From Tanytarsus gracilentus (taxonomy: Eukaryota; Arthropoda; Insecta; Diptera; Chironomidae), in NCBI GenBank assembly GCA_038502055.1, contig JAXRKN010000044.1, positions 1,460,001-1,524,000 on the forward strand: a stretch of DNA of 64,000 nucleotides. Reading direction: 5' to 3'. The position numbers and the translations under genes were made by a program. Position 1 is the first letter of the stretch, and every line of letters begins with the position of its first letter. The notes below the pieces were generated by a model. That model saw only the letters and a program-made list of their open reading frames with translations, was not told the DNA's origin and ran no database searches. Of the stretch, positions 1-9,006 are shown piece after piece.

Positions 1-7
1 ATTTTAG

Positions 8-574
8 CATGATTACATCGATGGATCTGAAGCAAAGGGCAAGAAGGATAAAAAGAAGAAAAAGAAAAAGGAAAGCGATGATGAGAGTGGAGATAAGCAG
101 CAACAGGACTCGGCCGAGGTTAAATCAAAAGACGAAAAAGTTGATGAAAGTAGTGTGAGACAGAGAAAGGGCGCTGATGTGGTGACGACGACGAATGAAG
201 AACCGAAAAATGCTAATGATGATATAAATAAGAAGTAAGAGGAAACTTTTAAGGTCAATTGAGTGGTTATCAGGATTTTGTGGGGTCATAAGTTAAATTT
301 ATCACAATATCACCTATCAAGCGAATGCGAAGTGCAACAAATTTTTTTAAGTATCGAAATACCATCATTAAAATTTAAAGGTATTTAAAAATTTACAGAT
401 GACCCCAAAGAAAAAATTATTCTGCACTCTCGACTAATTTTGATTGCATAAAATTTATTAATTTTTAATTTATTTCAGTTCCGAGTCTGAGTCGTCAGAC
501 TCTCAAAGGTCGTCGACGGGTAAGGACTTTGAAATTATTGATGCTGAAGAGGATGAAGAAGAAGTTGAAGAGTA
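8..574 (+). CDS. 3' end of a probable Sec62 translocation protein (partial)
   Basis: Two 3'-terminal exons are visible: 8-235 (after an attttag acceptor at the window edge) and 479-574, joined through a 243-nt GT-AG intron that splits an Asn codon. The encoded tail is hydrophilic, with a run of about twelve Lys/Glu/Asp residues, then a Ser/Asp segment and a terminus reading DFEIIDAEEDEEEVEE. A lysine-rich cytosolic tail followed by a DFEMI-like acidic end is what I recall for Sec62, the Sec61-associated ER protein needed for post-translational import of short secretory precursors. A His-Asp-Tyr at the start of the fragment fits the His-Glu-Tyr that precedes the charged tail in Sec62. The diagnostic membrane segments lie outside the window, so another Lys-rich protein is possible. 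AATAAA lies at 637-642. Confidence 0.45.
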
Positions 575-828
575 AATTCTTTAATGTCATTTATGATTTT
601 TGTGTGTTAAATTTTATAAATTAATTATTGTCTATCAATAAACATTTTAAAAAATTATTTCGGAATTTTGAATTTTTTAATGACACAAAATGGAATTAGT
701 TTATAAAATTTTCAAACGTCTCAAAGCTTTCGTTTTTAAACTGTAAATATCAATTTTCGATCAGTGCTTGTACCTTTGATAACAATATTTTTTGATTAGA
801 TTGAAAAATTTAATTTTTATAGTACAAA
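575..828. other. Intergenic: 3'UTR of the upstream gene and leader of ECI copy 1
   Basis: This 254-bp AT-rich gap holds the AATAAA at 637-642 and the presumed leader of the next gene. Nothing else is recognisable. Confidence 0.6.
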
Positions 829-1725
829 ATGTCAAAAGTTTTAAGGCAAATTTCATCTTTGAATAAATTATCCTCGATACTAATTCGACACTCGTCAAGT
901 AATTTGGCAATAGTGGATGTCAATGAAAAAACTGGATTTGCGACTGTGACTCTCAATAAATTGCCGGTTAACAGTTTAAACACTGAATTTATGCGAGAAA
1001 TATCAAGGACTTTTAAGGATCTGGAAATTAATAAGACACGTGGAGTCATTTTGACAAGTGTAAAAGTTTAAAAATATTTTAAATTATTTAAATTAAATTA
1101 AAGATTTTTTCAGGCATCTCCAACAATTTTTTCAGCCGGTTTAGACATTCAAGTTTTAGCAAGTGGAAATGAAAAATCTGTTCGAGAACTTTGGACGGAA
1201 GCTCAAGAAACTTTCTTGGCACTTTACGGTTCTTCATTTCCGATTGCTGCAGGACTCAATGGTCACACATTAGCAGGTGGCTGTTTCTTCGCCTTATGTA
1301 CTGAATATCGTGCGATGGTTGCTAATCATAAAATCGGTCTAAATGAACTTTTAGTCGGTGTTGCGATGCCACGAATTGTCGTTGAAGTCATGAGAGAAGT
1401 TATTTCGTTTCGAAAAACAGAAAAAGCACTTTTGAGTGGAAAAATTTACTCAACCGAAGAAGCTTTAAAAATTGGATTAATTGATGAAATTGCTATCGAT
1501 AAAAATGACGCAATTACCAAATGTGAAACATTTCTAAAACAATTTAATTCAATTTCATCTCAAGCGAGAAATGAAACTAAAAAAATTATTCGCAAAAATC
1601 TTCTTGACTACATGAAAAATGAACGAGAAAAAGATCTTGAAGATTTTGTTTTATCGGTGATGAATGAAGAGACACAAAAGAGTGTTAAAAATTATTTAGA
1701 TGCGTTGACGAAGAAGAAGAAATAA
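829..1725 (+). CDS. ECI1: Enoyl-CoA delta-isomerase 1-like, mitochondrial (tandem copy 1)
   Basis: Two exons, 829-1059 and 1114-1725, split by a 54-nt intron after the codons for Leu-Thr-Ser, give a 280-residue crotonase-fold protein close to the usual ECI1 length (about 300). The family moves 3-cis/trans double bonds to 2-trans in the mitochondrial matrix so that unsaturated fatty acids can enter beta-oxidation. The N-terminus (MSKVLRQISSLNKLSSILIR) is basic, Ser-rich and free of acidic residues, as in a matrix presequence. Oxyanion-hole motifs FSAGLDI and LNGHTLAGGC are intact, and the catalytic Glu is present in IGLNELLVG. It lacks the YKPDPQR.REFW segment shared by copies 2 and 3, so it is the most divergent of the three. 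Poly(A) signal AATAAA at 1887-1892. Confidence 0.88.
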
Positions 1726-1922
1726 AAGTTATAATTTTTATACTCGTGCATTTTTTTGAGTGACCATTTTCATTTCAGAATTTTTTAAGCTTTCTTATCA
1801 ATTTTTTTTGTCAAATAATTTTGCGATTATGGCATAAGTTTTTCTTTAGATTTAAGTGATTTGTTGTGAGTCTTTTTAAATCAGAAAATAAAATATAAAA
1901 TTGCACCTAAAACCCTTCAAAT

Positions 1923-2878
1923 ATGCTGTCGTTCATTAAAAGAATTCCAACTACTGTAAAAGTTCATCAATTGAGATCATTATCGACAGCGAGTCAGCCA
2001 TTAAATAACTTAGTGTTGGTTGATGTTGATGATAAAACCGGGTATGCTTTGATGTCTTTAAATCGGGCACCAGCCAACAGCTTCAACTTGGACTTGTTGG
2101 TTGCTTTCAACGAGGCTTTGGATGAAGTTTCGAAAAATAAGTCAAAGGGACTAATTTTGACAAGTGTAAGATAATAGAAATTCGTGTAAGATAAACTAAA
2201 TTAAATTTTTCCATCAGACAATTCCGAAAATTTTCTCTGTCGGCTTTGATGTTCGTGAACTTTACAAGCCAGACCCGCAAAGAATTCGTGAATTTTGGAG
2301 AGTGGCACAAGACTGTTGGTTGAAGCTGTACGGCTCATTTTATCCCACTGCTGCCGCCATTAACGGTCACAATCCTGCTGCTGGATGTTTTTTCACGATG
2401 GCATGCGAATATCGAGTCATGCTTCCAAACAGTAAAATCGGATTGAGCGGGTAAAAATTTAAATTTAAGATCATAAAATTTAAATATTTATAAATTTTTT
2501 AGAGCTCGACTCGGAATCACCATGCCGCATTCAATAATCATGACCATGCGTTCAGTCCTCGCCTCGCGTCAAACTGAACTCGCAATTTTGAGTGGAACTC
2601 TTTTTTCAACCGAAGAAGCTCTAAAAGTTGGATTAATTGATGAAATTGCTAAAGATAAAAGCGAAGCAATTTCTAAATGTGAAAATTATTTGAATAGATT
2701 CAAAAAAATTCCGCCAATCGCTCGAGGACACACCAAGGCTCTTTTGAGGCAGCCGGATATTAAAGAAATTCTAAAGAATCGTGAGAAGGACATTGAAGAC
2801 TTTGTGGCATCAATTAGCAGCGATGAAGCTCAATCAGCTTTTGAAATTTTCCTCGATCCGTCAAAAAAGAAAATTTAA
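1923..2878 (+). CDS. ECI1-like paralogue with altered active site (tandem copy 2)
   Basis: Exons 1923-2165, 2218-2450 and 2503-2878 give 283 residues. The first intron matches the position in copies 1 and 3; the second (52 nt) is unique to this copy. The start gives a Ser/Arg-rich presequence (MLSFIKRIPTTVKVHQLRSL). Overall it is a normal-length crotonase-fold protein, closest to copy 3 (shared YKPDPQR.REFWR..QDCW). All three active-site motifs differ: FSAGLD is FSVGFD, the PAGGC loop is PAAGC, and the segment holding the catalytic Glu in NETQLG reads SGARLG, with Gly in the Glu position. The extra intron splits exactly this Gly codon (GG|A). The frame is otherwise open and conserved, so this looks like a protein with changed or lost activity rather than a decayed pseudogene. 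AATAAA at 2959-2964. Confidence 0.85.
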
Positions 2879-3035
2879 TTAAAATATTTTTTCAATTCCG
2901 TTACATGAATTTGAACTGAATGGCTATTCAGCATCACCCTATGCTGAGCAAAGTTCACAATAAATATTTTTTTTGCTTCTGTTACTTTAAAAAATACTCT
3001 TTTAATTTTTTTTAGAATTTAATTTAATTTTAAAA

Positions 3036-4028
3036 ATGCACGCAATTAAATTCAGCACATCTTCGAGGATCATCAGCAAAAGTATTAAAAATTATGCTGC
3101 AATTAATTCAAGAAATAACTCAACAAGTAAAAGAGATTTAGTTTTGGTTGATGTTAATGAAAAATCAGGAGTTGCACTCGTTACTTTGAACAGTCCACCC
3201 GTAAATAGCTTAAATTTGGAGCTTCTTTCTGCATTCGCAAAGACATTAGATGAACTCAAGACAAACAATTCGAGGGGAATGATTTTAACGAGTGTAAGAA
3301 AGAATTTTTTTATCGTGATTTTATTTTTAAATTTTTGAAATACTTTTCAGTCCGCCTCGACAGTTTTTTCGGCTGGTCTCGATATCAATGAAATGTACAA
3401 GCCAGACCCACAAAGAGTTCGTGAATTTTGGCGCGCACTTCAAGACTGCTGGATTAAGCTCTATGGCTCAAGTTTTCCGACTGCTGCCGCAATTAACGGG
3501 CATGCTCCAGCTGGAGGATGTCTTTTCGCTATGGCATGCGAGTATCGTGTCATGCTTCCAAAATATACGATCGGATTGAATGAGACACAACTCGGAATTA
3601 TTGCACCCACATGGTTCATGGCCACGATGAGAAACACAATATCCTCGCGTCAAGCTGAGATGGCATTGACACTGGGAAAATTATTTCCAACCGATGAAGC
3701 TCTAAAAATTGGAATGATTGATGAAATTGCAAAAGATAAAGCGGAAGCCATTCAGAAGTGCGAAATATTTATTGAAAAATATCGAAAAATTCCAAGTTTA
3801 GCTCGAGCTCTCACCAAACAGCAGTGTCGAATAAATGAAATTAAAGAACTCGAAGACAATCGCGACAGTGATGTGGAACTTTTTGTAGAAGTCATCACCG
3901 CCGCCACTATGCAAAAAAATTTGGGTCGGTACATAGCTTTTTTGAAGTGGAGGAAAAGACTCAAGCCACTTTTGGATGTTGTTAAAAAGTTTCAGAGTTT
4001 ATTCAAGTCTCAAAAGAAAAATAAATGA
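3036..4028 (+). CDS. ECI1: Enoyl-CoA delta-isomerase 1-like, mitochondrial (tandem copy 3)
   Basis: Exons 3036-3293 and 3351-4028 encode 311 residues. The first 34 residues are Ser/Asn/Arg/Lys-rich with no acidic residue, consistent with mitochondrial import. Motifs match ECI1 best among the three copies: FSAGLDINEM, INGHAPAGGC for the oxyanion hole, and IGLNETQLGIIAP carrying the catalytic Glu. The C-terminus is extended by a basic stretch and ends KSQKKNK, with no peroxisomal SKL. The same intron position in all three copies (after Leu-Thr-Ser) shows descent from one gene by tandem duplication. The gene converges tail to tail with the glutaredoxin gene; AATAAA at 4049-4054. Confidence 0.9.
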
Positions 4029-4163
4029 TTTAAGTTTATAAAAATTTTAATAAATAAAATTTAAATAGAAAAAATTAGTTTTTATGTTAAACTTGTAATG
4101 TTGAGCATGAATGATTTTTTTATTTTTTACACTCAAAAAAATTAATTCGAGAATTAAAAAAAA

Positions 4164-4667
4164 TTAACTGAGCATTTTTGCCAACTGTCCATTCTCGTAC
4201 AATTTCTTAACATCTGTTCCTCCACCAATGAAATTTCCATTCACAAAAACTCTTGGAACTGATCTCGCGCCGGTGATTTCTTGAAAGACATCCTGTAGCT
4301 CGTTGCAGTCAGGTCTATCCTCAATTTCTATCGCAAGAAAATCTTGATTTAATTTACGAAATTGCTGGAGATGAAAAAAAATGTATTTAAAAGTATTTTT
4401 ATGTAATTAATGCGGACTAACTTCTTTAGCCATTGTACAGTATGGACAGAATGACTTGCTGAAAATTACAACTTTCTTTTGAGCTATCGAGTCGATAACA
4501 AATTTTTGAGCGATTGGATTTAACATTTTTGTACTGCTCGAGTTACCCATTACCAGCTGATTTAATAAACTAAACAATGCGGGGAATGGAAGTTGAGTGT
4601 GGTTAAGGGTTCGATTGGAGAAAAAGAGAGAACGTAAAAATCTCAAAGATTGCCACAAAAAAATCAC
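4164..4667 (-). CDS. Dithiol glutaredoxin (CPYC), with possible mitochondrial N-terminal extension
   Basis: On the minus strand the exons run 4667 (or 4550) to 4422, and 4364 to 4164. The product carries the glutaredoxin active site SFCPYCTMAKE, the cis-Pro loop SVPRVF and the glutathione-binding GGGTD motif, so it should use glutathione to reduce protein disulfides and glutathionylated cysteines. Starting at the Met at 4550 (MGNSSST) gives 109 residues, the normal glutaredoxin length; Gly2 could allow myristoylation. The frame stays open to a Met at 4667, adding 39 residues that contain Arg but no Asp or Glu and look like a mitochondrial presequence. A dual-localised protein, as for human GLRX2, is therefore possible. 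A minus-strand AATAAA reads from 4124 down to 4119. Which start is used is not decided by sequence alone. Confidence 0.92.
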
Positions 4668-5154
4668 GTATAAAACTTAAAGTGTATAAAACTTTTTTTA
4701 ACCAACTGAAATTTAATTTTTTTATTTTTATTTTGTTGAAATAAAAAATTTATAATTAATTCAAATTGATCCCAAAGATTACTTTATGGGTATTCAATTT
4801 TTCACATCACCATGACACGCACGTGTTTTTTCTCCCTTTCAATTCCGCTCCACTTTTCTAGTTTTTGGATTTAAATTATATTAATTCATTAGTTTTCATT
4901 TTTATTGTTCGTAAGATCAAAATTTATTTTGTTAACAAGAGCTATAACAAAATGTATAAAAATGTCAAAATGTTTACTGATTTTATTTTATTTAATACTT
5001 TTCCGTGCGAAATACCTAGTTGTACAAAGAGAAGGGAGTGTTGTTAAATTTTTTTTACTTATTTTATTAAATTTAACGGTCGACACTTTAAAATCTCCAT
5101 GGTGACACAAAACCAGAAGGTAACAAGTGAAAAAATTCAAGAGGCGCCACGATC
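4668..5154. promoter_or_regulatory. Shared upstream region of two divergent redox-fold genes
   Basis: A 487-bp AT-rich stretch separates the divergent glutaredoxin (minus) and thioredoxin-like (plus) genes and must hold both promoters. No clear TATA or initiator stands out. A CACGCACGTG motif (E-box-like CACGTG) lies near 4816-4825. Short open frames here show no coding character. Confidence 0.5.
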
Positions 5155-7199
5155 ATGGCAAAGAAAGGAGGAATTCAACAATTACAGGCTGAACTCTTCA
5201 CCGATGAAGATTTAGATACGTTTTTGAAGCGTGATGGAATTTTAGGTGATGAAAGGAATTGAAAAAAAATATCAAATTTCATTGAAATTCTTTCAGTTCT
5301 CGATGTCTACTCGTGGGCTGGTCCTTGCGTTGGAATGATTGGCTATTTAAAGAAAGCTAAACTTGAAATTGGTGGCGATCATCTGCACTTGGCAGTCGCG
5401 AGAAGTGACACAATTGACAAATTAAAGAGATTCCGAAATAAAAGCGAACCGACTTGGATATTTTGCAGTGTAAGTTTAAAAATGAATTGTTACGTAATAA
5501 AAGTTGAAAATATTTACAGAATGGAAGAATAATAAACATGATGCTTGGTTGCAATGTCCCGAAACTCATGGCGATAATAATTCAAGGTTTGTTTGCAAAC
5601 TTGTTGAACTTTAAATTTTTTATGGAAATTTTAAAAAATAATTTTTATAGAACTCAAAAATGAAGAGCAATACAAAGCCGGTGAATACGATCGAGTATTT
5701 TATGAGTTCGGACAACTTCTTCCAGACGAGCAGGAACGTGAAATACTCAAAAATCAGGAGGCTGAAGAAATTGAACGAATTGAACTCATTCAGGCAATTG
5801 AACAGCGCAAAGACTACATTCGTCATACCACAGATCAAATTAGCAAGCACATAGTGGACATGGGTGTGATGGTATTTTTTCCGCACGTAATGAAAGATGC
5901 GTTTCGAAAAACAAGCGACATTGCGGATAAAATGGAGTTGACATGCAAGGACCGAAAGATTGTCAAACTCAAGCCAGAAATGATGGAAGTTTTGTTTTAC
6001 GAAATTGATAATCCATTGCCGGATGAATATCTTGATTATCTTTATGGGAAAGAAATATTGATGTTTTTGATGAAGTTGGGTGATACCGATACAAGAGCAC
6101 CCGAGGATGTGCTTCAAATATTTTTCAGAACTGTTGCGGTTCCTTCGAGTGAGTTTTTCTCCCTTTTAAATTTCTAAACTTTAAAATTAATTTTTTTAGA
6201 TGTTGTCTACGACGAAACTGGCACAAAAGTTGTCTCTCAAACGCCGCCAATTCTCGAGACTCTGGAAGTTGCTGCCGGATATGAACCTTTCATTGACTAT
6301 GTGAAGGTGAGTCAGAATCGAAGAATTCAGACTGCGCAAGGTAAAAAAGAGCCGCCACCGCCACCTCAAACTCCCATCCCGAAGAATGATCCAATTTCTG
6401 GTGATTTAATTAAAAAAGTAAAAGTTCCTGGATGTTGGACACCCGCCAATAAGCGAGGAAATGCTGCTTTTATTTACACGTTCTTTAGATCTCACACTGA
6501 ACATTTTTTGCCTGCCGATGTTCCACCCACACCGCAGCATTTGCTATTTGTCTTTGACGCTTATAAACGTCAAAATATTTTCGAATCTTGCAAACCAAAT
6601 GAGGACGATGTTTTGGCTTTTGGATTTTTTTCATCAGAAGAAGTGACTACGTGCACATTGCTCGCAAAAACTGTCGAAAAATATGAAACTCTCAAACCCA
6701 CCGTGTAAGTTTAGAAAATTTCAAGACTATTTAAATTTCACAATTATTTTTTTCAAGCAATGACAAGCTCATGTTGAAAATCGCTAAAAAGCGTAGCGAC
6801 ATAGCAAATCGATTGAGTAGAATGGGTCCATGTTATGTGAGTAAAAATACGGTCGATGGTAAAAAAGATTGCGATAAAATATTTCCGCCCGACTATATGG
6901 TACCGGAAGAAGAAGAGCGCGACGAAAGTGCTAATGAGTCTAAAAAGAAGAAAAAGAAGCGCAGAAAGAAGAGAGAGAAGGTTGAGGGCGAGGGTGACCA
7001 GAGTCAGAGTCAAACTGCCGATCAAATGTCGGCTCAGGACAGTGAAGACACTTTGGATGGTGAGTTGACCTTTTTTAAAAGTGATGTTTTGTAAAATTTA
7101 ATTTATTTGACAGACTTAAGTGCCGACGAAGAGGAACTCAACCCCGATGGCAAGGACGAAGGAACAGCACCTCCACCTTCGCCAATGCCACCAACATAG
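5155..7199 (+). CDS. Thioredoxin-like protein with DUF4746-type C-terminal region (TXNDC3/6-related)
   Basis: Seven exons (5155-5245, 5297-5469, 5520-5586, 5651-6148, 6200-6704, 6758-7059, 7114-7199) join in phase to give 573 residues. The start MAKKGGIQQLQAE and the thioredoxin domain (about residues 10-110) resemble the thioredoxin module of TXNDC3/TXNDC6-type axonemal proteins. The remainder is a long charged region of the kind I recall as DUF4746 in insects, with a PPPPPQTP linker, a Lys/Arg-rich stretch and an acidic/Pro-rich tail. The redox motif is unusual: VYSWAGPC instead of the expected VYSEWCGPC, so one residue is lost and the nucleophilic first Cys is Ala. It is therefore unlikely to be a normal disulfide reductase. 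Relatives are often linked to sperm flagella; that role is inference here. Confidence 0.8.
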
Positions 7200-7302
7200 A
7201 CTTTCAGTTATCACCAAAATATTCCAGTGTTATCACTCAAAACCCTTATCGACTCCACCTTGCTCCCATTTTTCACTTAAACTTGTAAAGATAATAATTT
7301 GC

Positions 7303-7338
7303 CTATAAATAGCGATGCACTCAAATCGGCTCATCAGT
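7303..7338 (+). promoter_or_regulatory. TATA box and initiator of the trypsin gene
   Basis: CTATAAATAG at 7303-7312 is followed by an arthropod-type initiator TCAGT at 7334-7338. Its A (7336) is 32 nt from the start of TATA, the canonical spacing. The leader before the ATG at 7355 would then be only about 19 nt, typical of highly expressed digestive protease genes. Confidence 0.75.
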
Positions 7339-7354
7339 ATCTAAAGTTATCAGC

Positions 7355-8233
7355 ATGAATAAATTAATTTTAGTAATCACTCTGGCATTAATTAGTGGAA
7401 TAAAAAGTGAAGACGAAAGTGACATTAAAATTGTTGGCGGCGATTTATTAGAAATTTCAGCAGTGCCTTATCAAGCGAGTCTCTCGTATGACGGAAAATT
7501 TATTTGTGGCGCATCAATCATTTCAACTAAGTTCTTGCTCACCGCATCGCATTGTATAATTTTTTAAAGAGTTTATTCTCAATTACTTCCAGGAAATTTT
7601 CTTTTATTTCAGGCACACATGACATGGAAAATAAATTTACTGTTCGCGTTGGCTCCAACAAAGCAGACACTGGTGGTGATGTGATTGCAGTTGAAAAAGT
7701 AATCAACCATCCACGCTTCAGTCTTTCATCCCTCAATTATGATTTTGCAATTCTCAAGCTGAAAGGCGAAATTAAATTACAAAAAGGCGTCAAAGAGATA
7801 ATCGCATTGCCATCAGAAAAAGATAAAATTACTGCAGACACAAAAGTTTTTGTCAGTGGATTCGGATTAACGATGGACAATGCGATAAATTCTGACAGTC
7901 GTCTGCGAGGTGTTGTCGTACCAATTGTGGATCAAAGAGCATGCAGACGAACTTATCCGTTTTTATTAACCGATCAAATGATTTGTGCTGGTCTATCAAC
8001 GGGTGGAAAAGATAGCTGTTCGGGGTGAGAATTGAGTTGCATTTAATTTAATAAAACAAAATTAAAAGTTTTTTTATTACAGCGACTCGGGAGGTCCAAT
8101 GCGAAGAATTCAGGATAACACTCTAATCGGAGTTGTTTCTTTTGGCAAAGGATGTGCGCTTCCGAAACTTTATGGGGTTTATGCGAAGGTGTCGAGTATC
8201 AGAAAATGGATAAAAAACCAGAGTGGCGTTTAA
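7355..8233 (+). CDS. Secreted trypsin-like serine protease (S1A)
   Basis: Exons 7355-7553, 7613-8024 and 8083-8233 encode 253 residues. A signal peptide (MNKLILVITLALISGIKS) precedes a short propeptide and the activation site IK|IVGGD. The catalytic triad is complete: His in LTASHC, whose Cys codon is split by intron 1 (T|GC), Asp in NYDFAIL, and Ser in GDSGGP, whose Gly codon is split by intron 2 (GG|C). The residue at chymotrypsin position 189 is Asp (KDSCSGDSGGP), with Gly at 216 and 226 (SFGKGC, YGVYAKV), so cleavage after Lys/Arg is predicted. It most likely acts in the gut lumen or haemolymph. No clip domain is present, which makes digestion more likely than an immune cascade. Confidence 0.93.
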
Positions 8234-8559
8234 ATATTTTTCATCCATATATGAATGTTATAAAATTAATATTTTAAAATTCAATTTAATTTTTGCTAGT
8301 TTGATAGCTTCAGGTACTCGAATTAAAAAAAATTTAACGTGTTTTAAAAATTTAGCTGTTGAAGTGTTTTAGAAATATTTCCGTTGCAATTGACGCACGT
8401 GGACTTTTTTAAATGTTAAAACTCAATTTGCCGACATTTAATAAATAAATTTCTAGAAAATCCCACCTGATAAAACTTGTTTCATTTTATCCTACCTGCT
8501 CCACCAAAAGGATCTTCAAATTATCCTCGTTTCATTCAAAAATCAAGACGTCAAACAAA
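8234..8559. other. Intergenic, trypsin 3' region
   Basis: AT-rich sequence between the trypsin stop codon and the GA-rich spire promoter. AATAAA occurs twice near 8441-8450 and may serve as the trypsin poly(A) signal, although that would make an unusually long 3'UTR. Nothing else is recognisable. Confidence 0.5.
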
Positions 8560-9006
8560 TGCCCTAAGAGAGCGAGAGAGCTTTGCACACGCTTACGCTC
8601 TTATTCTCTCGCTCTGCTCGCTCTCATGCACATTTTCGTTCACGCTCTCGATCGAACTTTTTTGTTTTCAGTTTCTCTTGTGACTTTGATTCGTGTGTAG
8701 CAAAACCGCAGCTCTAAATTTCTCGGAAATCTAAAGAAAATTTGTCATGTGAATTATAAAGTATCGAGAAAAAAAAGTATTAGCGAAAAAAATTGAAATC
8801 GAATAAAAAAATATCAAAATTTTAACTCATTTTAAAGAGAAGTGTGAAATTTTTTATGTGTAAAGTGAAAGAAATAAAAATTTATTGAAGTGATTTAAAT
8901 AAAATAATTGAAAAATTGAGAGAAAAAAATCAAAAAGTGTGCTATCATGTGAAATATTAGAAAAAAATAAAGCAAAACAAAGTCGAAGAGGATAAAAAAA
9001 TCAGTA
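8560..9006 (+). promoter_or_regulatory. Main spire promoter and 5' leader with start-stop uORFs
   Basis: GAGAG/CTCTC-rich sequence (about 8567-8630), of the kind bound by GAGA factor in flies, precedes an initiator-like TCAGT at 8668-8672. If transcription starts at 8670 the leader is about 337 nt. It contains two minimal upstream ORFs, ATG directly followed by TGA, at 8747-8752 and 8947-8952, both in the context TCATGTGAA, plus a 10-codon uORF at 8856-8888. These would be expected to lower translation from the ATG at 9007. No TATA box is evident. Confidence 0.5.
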
